Of a DNA stretch of 64,000 bases, positions 26,359-35,028 are shown piece by piece. Source of the stretch: Rhizobium gallicum bv. gallicum R602sp (GTDB taxonomy: Bacteria; Pseudomonadota; Alphaproteobacteria; Rhizobiales; Rhizobiaceae); NCBI RefSeq assembly GCF_000816845.1, contig NZ_CP006877.1, positions 1,183,501 to 1,247,500 of the forward strand. Direction: 5' to 3'. The position numbers and the translations under genes are program-made. Position 1 is the stretch's first letter, and every line of letters starts with the position of its first letter. The notes under the pieces are model-generated. The model saw only the letters and a list, made by a program, of their open reading frames with translations. It searched no databases and had not been told where the DNA came from.

Positions 26359-26938
26359 TGCCGCATCCGGTCTTCGTAAGCCTCGGCATAGCGAGATCGA
26401 TGACGCCCGAACTTCCGGCAGTCGGCGTGTCGAACAGCGTCAGGACCAGCCGGAACGTGCCGGCGGCGGGAAGCGCCAGCCAGTTGCCCGGCCTTGCATT
26501 GGCGGAAATGTCGATAGTGAAGCTGCTGTCGGCCTGGCGCAGGATCGTCCAGGAATTCAGCGCCGCCGGCAGCCCGGGACGGATGGAGGCGGGATTGCCG
26601 CTGTTGTCCGAAGTAAACAGCGTCCACAGCCGGGCAGGCGGCGTCTGGCCGCTGATGCGGTAGCTGCAGGCCGCGTTCAACCGCTCCCCGCTGTCGTCGA
26701 CGCTCGCCGTGAAAGTCAGCCCCTCGGCGCTGCCATAAAGCAGCTTGCCGGCCCGGGCGCGGTGGGACTTCGCATAAGGATCGGCATCGGCCGTCTGCAA
26801 TTCGGGAAAGGCTTCCCAGGCGCCGAGCTTGATCGCGCCAAACCCCTGCGTCGCGTCCAGCGCATAGAGCGAAACCACGATTCCGCCGCCGAAAGCGACA
26901 ATCAGCGTGATCGCGATAAAAAGCGGGAATCGAAACAC
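26351..26938 (-). CDS. DUF1214 domain-containing protein
   Basis: A 195-residue protein with an N-terminal membrane helix (FPLFIAITLIVAFGGGIVVSLYAL). The conserved DUF1214 elements are DADPYAKSHRARAGKLLYGSAEGLTF, LWTLFTSDNSGNPA and NSWTILRQADSSFTIDISANARPGNWLALP. The GTG start at 26938 is the only reasonable one in frame. It is translationally coupled to the DUF1254-type gene downstream. The family is distantly related to cell-surface proteins of unknown enzymatic role. Confidence 0.85.
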   Translation of the reverse strand: MFRFPLFIAITLIVAFGGGIVVSLYALDATQGFGAIKLGAWEAFPELQTADADPYAKSHRARAGKLLYGSAEGLTFTASVDDSGERLNAACSYRISGQTPPARLWTLFTSDNSGNPASIRPGLPAALNSWTILRQADSSFTIDISANARPGNWLALPAAGTFRLVLTLFDTPTAGSSGVIDLAMPRLTKTGCGNA

Positions 26939-27069
26939 TGCATGCCCTTGGAAACAAATCAGGTGAAAGGGTTAGCATTGATTCCGGCGGGGTGGAATGG
27001 CGCGGGCGCGGGCGCGGGCGAATACGCGGTGGAGGATTGGGGTGATGTGTGGAGGAAGGAGAAGTTGCC

Positions 27070-27270
27070 ATGCCACAGACGAGCGACGATTTGCTGCCCA
27101 ATCCGCATCCGGGCGAAAGACTTCGAGAGGAGTTCTTCAAGCCGGTGCAGCTCGACGGAGATGCATCGGCAGACGCTGTCGCAGTGTCACCGGAGCGGAT
27201 CGCTGACATTGTGGACGGCAAGTGCGACATCCGAATTGGGCGACATCTCGCGTTGCCTGCATGGTCTATG
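27070..27270 (+). pseudogene. HigA-like antitoxin remnant
   Basis: The first 50 codons (NPHPGERLREEFFKPVQLDG ... ERIADIVDGKCDIR) match the N-terminal Xre-type helix-turn-helix of HigA/VapI antitoxins. The sequence loses likeness after about codon 57 and runs on as unrelated sequence into the antisense 3' end of the penicillin-binding protein gene. No toxin gene (HigB/RelE-like) is adjacent. It appears to be a decayed, truncated toxin-antitoxin remnant. Confidence 0.6.
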
Positions 27271-27376
27271 AGGCTCTTCGCCGCGCGGACGCACCGTGGC
27301 TGGGCTCCTGCGACGAGCGCGGGAATGAGGATCGTGGGGGTGAACACGCAGCCGCCCATCGGTCTTGCCGTGAAAC

Positions 27377-29515
27377 CTACCCCGCGCTCGCCACCTTCTG
27401 CGCTTCGAGTGGCGGGGCGGATTTCAGCTTTTCCCCGAGGTCTTTGAGGATCCTTGTCGATCCCACCGAGAGCATGCGGGGACGGATGAGCTGTGGAATG
27501 CTGTCTTCGGGTTTGGCAGCGGCGGTCTTGGCGGTTTCTTTGGCCGGCGGCGCCGGGTTTTCGACGCCGGGAATGGGACGCAGGACGATGCCCTGGTGGG
27601 CGTAATCCATGGCGCGCTTGAAGGTCATGGCGGGAAGCGAGCCGCCGGTCATGTTGTTCGTCGAGGTATAGTCGTCGTTGCCGAACCAGACGGCGCAGGT
27701 GTAGTTGCCGGTGAAGCCGACGAACCAGGCGTCGCGATAGGCCTGCGTCGTGCCGGTCTTGCCGCCGGTGAGGATGCCGTTGTCGAGCGCTGCCTTGCGG
27801 GCGGTGCCGAAATAGGGGATGCGGGTCAGCATCTGGTTCATGTAGGCATCGGCTTTTTCCGACAGTACGCGCTTGGCCGGCGGCTCGTCGCGGTCGAAAT
27901 CGTAGAGCACGTCGCCGCCGTAATCCAGGATCTGGGCGATGCCGTGGCGACGTGATTGATAGCCGCCCGCCGGAAACACCGCATAAGCCGTCGCCTGGTC
28001 GAGAACGGTGACTTCCGACGTTCCGATCGGGATTGTCACGTCGTCGCGCACCGGCGATTCGATGCCCATCGCCTTGGCCATGGCGCGGATCGGCTGGATG
28101 CCAAGCTTGTCCTTGGCAAGCCGCACCGGGATCGTGTTGATCGATTGCGCGATCGCCGTTTCGAGCGTGACGCGCCCGGCATAGCGGTTCGCGTAGTTGT
28201 GCGGGCTCCAGTTGCCCCAATAGATCGGCGCATCGACGATGGTAGTCTGCGGGGTCATGCCGCTCTCCATCGCCACTGCATAGGTATAGACCTTGAAGGA
28301 GGAGCCCGGCTGGCGCAGCGCCCGCGTCGCGCGGTTGAACTGGCTCTCGCCGTAGTCCCGCCCTCCGACCATGGCGCGCACCGCGCCGCCGTTTTCAAGC
28401 ATCACCATCGCGCCCTGCTTGGCATGAAAGGACTCGCCATATTCGCGCAGCGACGTCTCGACTGCATCTTCTGCCGCCTTCTGGATACCCATGTCGATCG
28501 TGGTGCGCACGATCAGTGAATGCTGGTGGAAGCGCGCGGCAAGACGCTGGACCTCCTCGAAGGCCCAGTCGAGGAAGAAATCGGGCGATTCCTGCTCGTT
28601 GCGGTCGACGATCGTCGCCGGACTGCGGCGGGCGGCAATCACCTGGCCCTCGGTCATCAATCCGCTCTGGACGATATTGGTAAGCACTTCGTTGGCACGG
28701 GCGCGCGCTGCCGGCAAATTGACGTGGGGCGCATATTTCGCCGGTGCCTTGAAGAGGCCGGCAAGCATGGCCGATTCTGCGAGGTTCACATCGGTGATGT
28801 TCTTGCCGAAATAGAACTGCGAGGCCGCCGCCGCACCGAAGGTGCCGCCGCCCATATAGGCGCGGTCGAGATAGGTGGAGAGGATCTCCTTTTTCGACAG
28901 GTTGGCTTCGAGCCAGAGCGCCAGAAAGGCTTCGGTGATCTTGCGGTCGATCGAGCGCTCGTTGGACAGGAAAAGATTCTTGGCAAGCTGCTGCGTCAGC
29001 GTCGAGCCGCCCTGGACGACTTCGCCGGCGCGGGCATTCTCGCTCATGGCGCGGAACAGGCCGATGAAATCGATGCCGAAATGGTCGAAGAAGCGGCGGT
29101 CCTCGGTGGCGAGCACCGCCTTGATCAGCGAATCGGGCAATTCGTCGATGGGCACCGAATTCTGATGGATGACGCCGCGGTGGCCGATGACATTGCCGTA
29201 GCGGTCGGTGAAGGTGACGGCGAAATCGCCGCGATTGCGCCAATCTTCCTTGGTAGCCTCGAAGGCAGGCTGGGCGAGGAGGAGCATCAGAACCGACCCG
29301 GCAGCGCCGAGCGTCAACGCTTCGCCGCTAAGTTCGAAGACTAAGCGCTTCCAGCCGCGCACGCGGAAGCGGCGAAAAAAGATGGTGACGTCTTCCCAGA
29401 TCTCGGCGGAGCGGAAACCGGCGTTCCAGAGGGTGGAATCGATCCATGAATCGATCTTCAGCAGGATGTGCCGGCTCCTGCGCGGGGGTTCTTCTGGATT
29501 GTCCGGATCCTGCAC
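27377..29515 (-). CDS. Class A penicillin-binding protein 1A-type
   Basis: A 712-residue bifunctional peptidoglycan synthase. After a basic cytoplasmic segment, one membrane helix (about 66-82) precedes a GT51 transglycosylase domain (catalytic E138 in TEDRRFFDHFG; GGSTLTQQLAKNLFL). The transpeptidase domain has S405-x-x-K408 (QPGSSFK), S458-I-N460 and K586-T-G. The C-terminus is Pro/Ala/Lys-rich. GTG start at 29515, with no good alternative downstream. It acts in the periplasm on lipid II and nascent glycan strands. Transcribed alone. Confidence 0.93.
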   Translation of the reverse strand: MQDPDNPEEPPRRSRHILLKIDSWIDSTLWNAGFRSAEIWEDVTIFFRRFRVRGWKRLVFELSGEALTLGAAGSVLMLLLAQPAFEATKEDWRNRGDFAVTFTDRYGNVIGHRGVIHQNSVPIDELPDSLIKAVLATEDRRFFDHFGIDFIGLFRAMSENARAGEVVQGGSTLTQQLAKNLFLSNERSIDRKITEAFLALWLEANLSKKEILSTYLDRAYMGGGTFGAAAASQFYFGKNITDVNLAESAMLAGLFKAPAKYAPHVNLPAARARANEVLTNIVQSGLMTEGQVIAARRSPATIVDRNEQESPDFFLDWAFEEVQRLAARFHQHSLIVRTTIDMGIQKAAEDAVETSLREYGESFHAKQGAMVMLENGGAVRAMVGGRDYGESQFNRATRALRQPGSSFKVYTYAVAMESGMTPQTTIVDAPIYWGNWSPHNYANRYAGRVTLETAIAQSINTIPVRLAKDKLGIQPIRAMAKAMGIESPVRDDVTIPIGTSEVTVLDQATAYAVFPAGGYQSRRHGIAQILDYGGDVLYDFDRDEPPAKRVLSEKADAYMNQMLTRIPYFGTARKAALDNGILTGGKTGTTQAYRDAWFVGFTGNYTCAVWFGNDDYTSTNNMTGGSLPAMTFKRAMDYAHQGIVLRPIPGVENPAPPAKETAKTAAAKPEDSIPQLIRPRMLSVGSTRILKDLGEKLKSAPPLEAQKVASAG

Positions 29516-29702
29516 GTTTTAGATTCCCGCCCGATCGCGCTTGACGGCTGGCGAGCCAGGCGTCAGAGCACAGCCATCCTTCGGCATTGCCGCTCTTCGA
29601 TAAACGAAGCATGCTGAATAATTGATTGATTTGGCGGCCGATAACAAGAGAATTGAAGGCGTCTCACGCGGATTTGCGGACGCTGTTGCAAGAAAACGAA
29701 TG

Positions 29703-30176
29703 ATGAACGAACTACCCTTCTGGAAGCGGAAAACGCTGAACGAAATGAACAGCGAGGAATGGGAAAGCCTCTGCGACGGCTGCGGGCTCTGTTGCCTTAA
29801 CAAGCTGGAGGAGTGGGATACGGGCGACGTCTATTTCACCTCCGTTGCCTGCAAGCTCCTTGACGGCCAAAGCTGCCGCTGTTCGAACTACGAGAAGCGG
29901 CGGGATTTCGTGCCGGACTGCGTGCAGCTGACGAAGGCGAACGTGCAGGAAATCGCCTGGCTGCCGCCGACCTGTGGCTACCGGCTGGTGAACGAGGGGC
30001 GCGATCTTTACTGGTGGCATCGGCTGGTTTCCGGCGACCCGGAAACCGTGCACCAGGCCGGCATTTCCGCCCGCGGGCGGACGATCAGTGAGACGGAGAT
30101 CGATCCCGACAACCTGGAAGATTATATCGTCGATTGGCCGCTGAGGGTGGGCGACGGCGAGCGGGCGAAGAGGTAG
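29703..30176 (+). CDS. YcgN family cysteine-cluster protein
   Basis: A 157-residue protein. The Cys cluster [40 protein letters not shown] and the PPTCGYRLV motif are those of the YcgN/UPF0260 family, suggesting metal or Fe-S binding, though the function is not established. Start at ATG 29703 ([12 protein letters not shown]), with an adjacent ATG at 29700; the upstream frame to 29622 is leader. It diverges from the penicillin-binding protein gene. Confidence 0.9.
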   Translation: MNELPFWKRKTLNEMNSEEWESLCDGCGLCCLNKLEEWDTGDVYFTSVACKLLDGQSCRCSNYEKRRDFVPDCVQLTKANVQEIAWLPPTCGYRLVNEGRDLYWWHRLVSGDPETVHQAGISARGRTISETEIDPDNLEDYIVDWPLRVGDGERAKR

Positions 30177-30254
30177 ATCCTAAGCGGCGGCGAATGTTTC
30201 GAACGTGAAGGACGGGAATACCTCAAGGGGAAGGCGGCACTCGTTGCCGGACCA

Positions 30255-30395
30255 CGCGCGGCTGCGGAGGCGGGATCGCCGTGGAACTCGGCGCGGCGAA
30301 TACGGAGGGCCGGAGGCGATCGAGGAGACGACGGAATTGGTGACGGCTGCCGGCGGCAAGGGCATTGCCCTGCGCGTCGACGGGGTTTCGGACGG
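30255..30395 (+). pseudogene. Short-chain dehydrogenase fragment
   Basis: Two fragments in different frames match an SDR-family oxidoreductase: GGIAVELGAA (about 30268-30297) and EAIEETTELVTAAGGKGIALRVD (30313-30381). The first would be the cofactor-binding loop and the second the region up to the conserved acidic motif. The rest of the gene is missing and a frameshift or deletion separates the pieces, so this is a decayed remnant. Confidence 0.6.
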
Positions 30396-30520
30396 CTGCT
30401 CGCCCGACCGGCTGGGTGGGCTCGTCTTGGCGCTGACGACGCTGATCCTGGACGGCGGCGGCGAGCCGAAGGTACGGGGATTTGAAGGATCCGCCGTCTC
30501 GCCTTTTGAGTTTTCTGGGT

Positions 30521-30652
30521 TTATCGCTGCTTGGGCGGCTGTGGCGCCGGGCGCTGCGTTTCGCGCGCCGGGCGGATCTGGCGCCACTCGTTTTCCATCT
30601 GGTCGACGAGGTGCTGTGGAATGGTGGGCTGGCTGTTGGCGGGCGTTTGCAT
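30521..30652 (-). CDS. Very small protein (43 residues) of unknown function
   Basis: MQTPANSQPTIPQHLVDQM, then ENEWRQIRPARETQRPAPQPPKQR. AGGAG lies 5 bases before the ATG, and codon use fits local genes. It is Gln/Pro/Arg-rich with a possible short amphipathic helix (QHLVDQMENEWRQI). It diverges from the endolysin-like gene. Too short for confident prediction; the support is the ribosome-binding site and non-random composition. Another overlapping frame on this strand starts at 30705 but lacks a ribosome-binding site. Confidence 0.55.
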   Translation of the reverse strand: MQTPANSQPTIPQHLVDQMENEWRQIRPARETQRPAPQPPKQR

Positions 30653-30781
30653 TCGGTCTCCTGTCCTTCGGCGAGCTTCGACAGGAAACGCATGACATAG
30701 GCCAAATGCGGTGTAAATCAGGGGCTTAAACGCTTTAAACGATTGAAATTATTTTAATCGATTAGGACCAGGTCAGATTTC

Positions 30782-31465
30782 ATGGTTATCCACATCGACC
30801 GGACATTCTTCTTCGACGCCGTGCGGCAAAGCCTGTTCAAAGGGGCCCTTTCCGAGGGGCAGGTCGAGGGCATGACGGCGATTCTCGACTTCTTCGAGCA
30901 ACGCATGCCGCAGGCGGACTGGCGGTGGCTGGCCTACATCCTGGCGACGGCTTTCCACGAGACGGCCTTCACGATGCAGCCAGTGCGTGAGACCCTGGCC
31001 GGCAGCGACGCAAGGGCGATCGAAATTCTCGACGGCGCCTATGCGGCAGGCAAGCTTTCCTGGGTGAAGACCGTATACTGGAAGCCGGACGAGGACGGAA
31101 AGTGCTGGCTGGGCCGCGGGCTGGTTCAGCTCACCCACAAGCGCAACTACGAGGCGATGAGTGCGATCATCGGCATCGACCTCGTCGCCGAGCCGGACCG
31201 TGCGATGGAGATGGCGGCCGCCGTGACGATCCTGATCGAAGGCATGCTGGTTGGCAGTTTCACCGGGCACAGGCTTGCCGACCACCTGAACGCCGAAAAG
31301 GAAGACTGGGTGAACGCACGCCGCATCGTCAACGGCACGGACCGGGCGGAGAAGCTCGCCGAATACGGCCGGACCTTCCATGCCGCCCTGCGCCGCGAAG
31401 AGGCGCCGGGCATCCTGCAGCGGTTGAAGGGGTGGCTTGCGCGTGCTATCGCGCGGCTTTGTTGA
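30782..31465 (+). CDS. Endolysin/chitinase-like (GH19-type) hydrolase
   Basis: A 227-residue protein. LAYILATAFHETAFTMQPVRE (putative catalytic E60, E70) and GRGLVQLTHKRNYEAM match the GH19-like lysozymes/endolysins found in phages and scattered in rhizobial chromosomes. There is no signal peptide, so export would need a holin or lysis. A hydrophobic C-terminal stretch (LKGWLARAIARLC) might associate with membrane. No phage genes or holin are adjacent, so it is an isolated, probably domesticated, gene. Confidence 0.8.
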   Translation: MVIHIDRTFFFDAVRQSLFKGALSEGQVEGMTAILDFFEQRMPQADWRWLAYILATAFHETAFTMQPVRETLAGSDARAIEILDGAYAAGKLSWVKTVYWKPDEDGKCWLGRGLVQLTHKRNYEAMSAIIGIDLVAEPDRAMEMAAAVTILIEGMLVGSFTGHRLADHLNAEKEDWVNARRIVNGTDRAEKLAEYGRTFHAALRREEAPGILQRLKGWLARAIARLC

Positions 31466-31482
31466 AGATGAGGAGTGTCCCG

Positions 31483-31791
31483 GTGATCCGCCATATCGTT
31501 TTCTTCACCGCAAGCGCGGAAAACCTGGAGACGGTGCGCGTCGGGCTTTCGGTGCTGACGGCGATTCCGCATGCGCGGCTTTTGGAGATCGGCACCAATG
31601 TGAAGACCGACCAGCTCGGCACCGATGTCGACCTGGTGGTCTACGGCGAATTCGACGACGAGGCGGCACTTGCCGCTTATAAGGCGCATCCTGATTACCA
31701 GCGTTCGATCGAACTCGTGCGGCCGGTCCGGGAAATGCGGATTGCGGCGGATTACGATGTTGAGACAGCGGTAAGGCAGCCGCTCGGCTGA
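31483..31791 (+). CDS. Dabb (stress-responsive A/B barrel) domain protein
   Basis: A 102-residue protein: MIRHIVFFTASAENLETVRVGL ... DQLGTDVDLVVYGEFDDEAALAAYKAHPDYQ is the dimeric alpha/beta barrel Dabb fold. GTG at 31483 is chosen because AGGAG lies 7 bases upstream and the family starts with MIRHIVFF; ATG at 31468 is in frame. It follows the endolysin-like gene by 17 bases and may be co-transcribed. The function is unknown. Confidence 0.87.
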   Translation: MIRHIVFFTASAENLETVRVGLSVLTAIPHARLLEIGTNVKTDQLGTDVDLVVYGEFDDEAALAAYKAHPDYQRSIELVRPVREMRIAADYDVETAVRQPLG

Positions 31792-31883
31792 TTGCGATTG
31801 ACGGTTTGCGACGGCCCTGCCTCCTCACCATGAAAGCCTTTGATTGCGGATCGTCAGAAGTTTCGCGCTTCAACTGAATTTTT

Positions 31884-32060
31884 CGCTCACCCTCAACCTC
31901 ACCCTCACCCTCACCCGGGGCGACTGGGGCGAGGGGACGTGGCCCACGCCGGCTGCCGGCCGTGTAAGAGGGCGGGGCATATCCCTTCTCCCCGTGATCA
32001 CGGGCAGAAGGTGGTGGCAGATGGATGAGGGACAGCGGCAGACCCTTAGAGAAAACACCA
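31884..32060. repeat. RIME-like palindromic intergenic element with CCCTCA repeats
   Basis: The 473-base gap 31792-32265 holds no convincing gene. Its core starts with iterated CTCACC(CT) (about 31885-31917), followed by CCGGCTGCCGGCC and a palindrome CCTTCT ... AGAAGG (31984-32011) enclosing a perfect 14-base CCCGTGATCACGGG. These are features of the mosaic repeats common between rhizobial genes. The classification is by resemblance. Confidence 0.65.
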
Positions 32061-32265
32061 TCACCATCCGATCTTTCCTGCCGTGGGCTTTGTGGCGGAC
32101 GAAAGACTTGGCCGAGAAGAAGGCGGCGTCTGGTTTCCTGAGCTGGCAGCGCGAGGCAGGCGAGCTGGACGGGGTGCTTCTTATGCGACGCTGTCGCGCG
32201 AGGCTTCATGTGAACCCGGTGGGGGCGATCGGCCAAGGCCAAGCTGCACGTAGCGCAGACGCGGT

Positions 32266-33513
32266 TCAGCGCTGTGACGGAACCATCTGCTTTGCAGATC
32301 TGACCATTCCCGCCAGCATGAAAACGAAGACCAGGGCAAGGGCGGCGAGCGCTGCGCAGATGGTGAGGGTCAGTCCGGTGCCGACGCGGTCGAGGGTGGC
32401 GGTGAATATGACGGGGGCGATGGCGTTGGCAAGGTTTTGCGGCAGCGAGAGGCGGGCGGCTTGCAGGCCGTATTCGCGGGGCGAGAAGAAGGCGAGCGGC
32501 AGCAGCGCCCGGGCAACGGCAAGCACGCCGGAGCCGAAGCCGTACATAACGATGAAGGCGACAAGCAGCGGCGTCGAGGTGCCGCATAGCAAAAGCATGA
32601 GGAAACTTACCAGCATGAGGCTGATGCCCATGACCGAGGTGAGGATCGGGTTGCCGCGTTTGCCGAGCAGCATGTCGAGCCCGCGGGCGGAAATGCCGAT
32701 GACGCCGCGGGCGGAACCGAGCTGCAGGGCAAGCGCCGGCGAGGCGCCGGACTGGCGGAAGATTTCGATCAGCGAGGGCGCAATGCCGAAGCTGATGAAG
32801 GTGCCGAGCGTCGTCGAGGTGGCAAGCAGCAGGAAGGCCTTGCGGCCCTCACGCGGCGATAGCGCGATCGATGGGGTATCCGCGGCAGTGCCTTGCGTGT
32901 GCGTTGCAGCGGGCTTCGGCAGGGCGAAAAGATGGAGTGGCAGGCAGACGAATATGTGAAGCGCCGCCGAAAAGATGAAGGCGATGCGCCATCCATAGGC
33001 GTCCGTCACCAGCGTCAGGACCGGCCAGAAGAGCGTTGCCGACAGGCCGGTGAAAAGCATGAGGATGGCGATAATCCGGCTGCCGTTCAGGCCCTCTCGC
33101 TCGACGACGGCGGTATAGGCGGGCGCTGAAAGGCCAAGCGCGCCGCCAAGGCCGACGACGATCCAGGCAGCCGCATAGAGGACGACCCCATGCGTGGCGG
33201 CAAGCATCAGCAGGCCCGTCGCGAAGGTGACCGACGATGCGGCAAGCACGCGGGCTGCACCAAAGCGCGCGAGCCAGCGGCCGGTCGCGGGGCCCGCAAT
33301 GGCGCTGACGACCATCATGACGGTGAGGCCGGCAAAGACCACTTCGTTCGGCAGGCCGAGATCGGGCCCGACGACACGGCCCATGACGCCGAGCATATCG
33401 AAGGTAGTGCCCCAGCCGATGATCTGGCTGACGGCAAGCACGGCGATCGTCTTCGCCGAGCGCAAGGGGAATTTGAACATTCGTGCTGAAACGGATTTGA
33501 GAGCTGAGGACAT
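32266..33513 (-). CDS. Major facilitator superfamily transporter
   Basis: About 415 residues with 12 hydrophobic segments; the loop ATGRWLARFGAARVLAAS after helix 2 is a form of the MFS motif A. The family most like it exports small molecules, but the substrate is unknown. Start uncertain: ATG 33513 (MSSALKSVSARMFKFPL) or ATG 33480 (MFKFPLRSAKTI), neither with a clear ribosome-binding site. It is monocistronic, with repeat-containing sequence downstream. Confidence 0.87.
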   Translation of the reverse strand: MSSALKSVSARMFKFPLRSAKTIAVLAVSQIIGWGTTFDMLGVMGRVVGPDLGLPNEVVFAGLTVMMVVSAIAGPATGRWLARFGAARVLAASSVTFATGLLMLAATHGVVLYAAAWIVVGLGGALGLSAPAYTAVVEREGLNGSRIIAILMLFTGLSATLFWPVLTLVTDAYGWRIAFIFSAALHIFVCLPLHLFALPKPAATHTQGTAADTPSIALSPREGRKAFLLLATSTTLGTFISFGIAPSLIEIFRQSGASPALALQLGSARGVIGISARGLDMLLGKRGNPILTSVMGISLMLVSFLMLLLCGTSTPLLVAFIVMYGFGSGVLAVARALLPLAFFSPREYGLQAARLSLPQNLANAIAPVIFTATLDRVGTGLTLTICAALAALALVFVFMLAGMVRSAKQMVPSQR

Positions 33514-34049
33514 GTGGCATAGCAGTTTCGCGTGTGCGGCGAAAGCCGCGGCAACCAATTGCGGAACGGGCGCCTCGCCTGACTGGCAAAGGTGTGGCTT
33601 TGTATCTTCGGCCTTCATCAAGTCGTGCGGGCCAAGCCAATCTTATAAGCCGATTGGACTGTGGGCCGGCCTATACGGGACCCGGACGATGCGTGTGCGG
33701 TCTTGGCGCTGTCCGATCTGAAGGCGCAGGGATTGAGGTCTTCCTTTATTCCTTCGTGACGATGGACATGACCGAGGAAAATGCGCTGTCGATCCTTGAC
33801 GGCGCCGCAGACCAGGCAGCCTATCCCTCCGGGACCTGACATCCGGGGCCCGGCTGGTCGTTCGCGCAGGGAATCTCAGGGCGGGACATCTGTGTTTTCA
33901 GCGCATCCCGCCCTCGCGTCTTTCGGCTGTGGAAGTTCTGGAAAAATACAGTCCAGAATTGTTCTAAACGTCCGTCGTTACAGGGCATTCATTTGCCATT
34001 CAGGTCACGTGAGTACATAGTCGGACCAAGTTGGAATTACGTTGGAAGC
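33514..34049. promoter_or_regulatory. Divergent intergenic region upstream of feuN
   Basis: About 535 bases with no convincing gene; the open frames have atypical composition. The right end (33940-34049) is AT-richer and should carry the feuNPQ promoter. A GGGACCTGACATCCGGGGCCCGG stretch near 33831-33853 contains short GC palindromes. Confidence 0.4.
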
Positions 34050-34304
34050 ATGCACATGGCCTCTCCCTTGAGCGTCGTAGTTTTGGCCGCCGGGCTGGCG
34101 GTATCGGCGCCCTCACCGGACGAACCGCGCGATCTGATCGTGCGCGTCGCAGGCGATTGCAGCGCGGCGGCTGAGCAGGTCGTCGAGCAGACGGGCGGGC
34201 AGCTTCTTTCCGTGCAGCCATCGGGCAACACCTGCATCATCACCGTTCTCGTCCAGGGCAACGGCCAGCGTCCACGCAAGGTGACCGTCAGGGTTCCGAT
34301 GTAG
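34050..34304 (+). CDS. feuN: FeuN, small periplasmic modulator of FeuQ
   Basis: An 84-residue protein with a signal peptide (SPLSVVVLAAGLAVSA, cut near residue 20) and a mature part with two Cys (C37, C62) that could form a disulfide. It lies 52 bases before feuP. In Sinorhizobium meliloti a small periplasmic protein in this position, FeuN, is reported to restrain the FeuPQ two-component system through the periplasmic domain of FeuQ. Size, export signal and position all agree, so the name is well supported by context rather than by alignment. ATG 34056 is an alternative start. Confidence 0.8.
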   Translation: MHMASPLSVVVLAAGLAVSAPSPDEPRDLIVRVAGDCSAAAEQVVEQTGGQLLSVQPSGNTCIITVLVQGNGQRPRKVTVRVPM

Positions 34305-34356
34305 GCGGAATCGGCCTATGAAACACCAGTGATACACTTGAGGTGAAAGCGGACCG

Positions 34357-35028
34357 ATGCGCATTCTGGTAGTCGAAGACGATGTCAATCTGAACCGGCA
34401 GCTCGCCGATACGCTGAAGGAGGCGGGCTATGTCGTCGATCAGGCCTTCGACGGCGAGGAAGGACATTTCCTCGGTGAAACCGAGCCGTATGACGCGATC
34501 ATCCTCGACATCGGCCTGCCGGAGATGGACGGTGTCACCGTCCTTGAAAAGTGGCGCGGTGCGGGCCGCGGCGTGCCGGTTCTGATTCTGACGGCCCGCG
34601 ACCGCTGGAGCGACAAGGTCGCAGGCATCGATGCCGGGGCCGATGACTACGTTACCAAGCCCTTCCATGTCGAAGAAGTGCTGGCGCGCATTCGCGCCCT
34701 GATCCGCCGTGCGGCCGGGCATTCCTCCTCCGAGATCACCTGCGGCCCGGTGCGGCTCGACACGAAGACCTCCAAGGCGATGGTCAACGGCGTGACGCTG
34801 AAGCTCACCTCGCACGAATACCGGCTGCTTGCATATCTGATGCACCATATGGGCGAGGTGGTTTCGCGCTCGGAGCTCGTCGAACACATGTACGACCAGG
34901 ATTTCGATCGCGATTCCAATACGATCGAAGTTTTCGTCGGCCGTCTGCGCAAAAAGATGGGCGTGGACCTGATCGAAACGGTGCGCGGTCTCGGCTACCG
35001 CATCCAAGCGCCGAACAATGCGCATTAA
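34357..35028 (+). CDS. feuP: FeuP, OmpR-type response regulator
   Basis: A 223-residue protein. The receiver domain has acidic D8/D9, phospho-acceptor D51 (IILDIGLPEMDG) and K101 (YVTKPFH). A winged-helix DNA-binding domain follows (LTSHEYRLLAYLMHHMGEVVSRSELVEHMY). The stop overlaps the start of feuQ by 11 bases. In Sinorhizobium FeuP activates genes such as the cyclic beta-glucan exporter ndvA in low osmolarity and is needed for symbiosis. Here the assignment uses family and the feuN-P-Q order. Confidence 0.9.
   Translation: MRILVVEDDVNLNRQLADTLKEAGYVVDQAFDGEEGHFLGETEPYDAIILDIGLPEMDGVTVLEKWRGAGRGVPVLILTARDRWSDKVAGIDAGADDYVTKPFHVEEVLARIRALIRRAAGHSSSEITCGPVRLDTKTSKAMVNGVTLKLTSHEYRLLAYLMHHMGEVVSRSELVEHMYDQDFDRDSNTIEVFVGRLRKKMGVDLIETVRGLGYRIQAPNNAH

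Noticed and set aside
26346..28220. 624-codon minus-strand frame spanning parts of the PBP and DUF1214 genes
   Set aside because: It mixes out-of-frame readings of two separate genes and has no start or domain of its own.
31844..32959. 371-codon plus-strand frame through the repeat and into the MFS gene
   Set aside because: The first part is an intergenic repeat and the second is antisense to a clear transporter.
33534..33839. 101-codon frame upstream of feuN
   Set aside because: Atypical composition, no ribosome-binding site, and it overlaps the probable promoter of the MFS gene.
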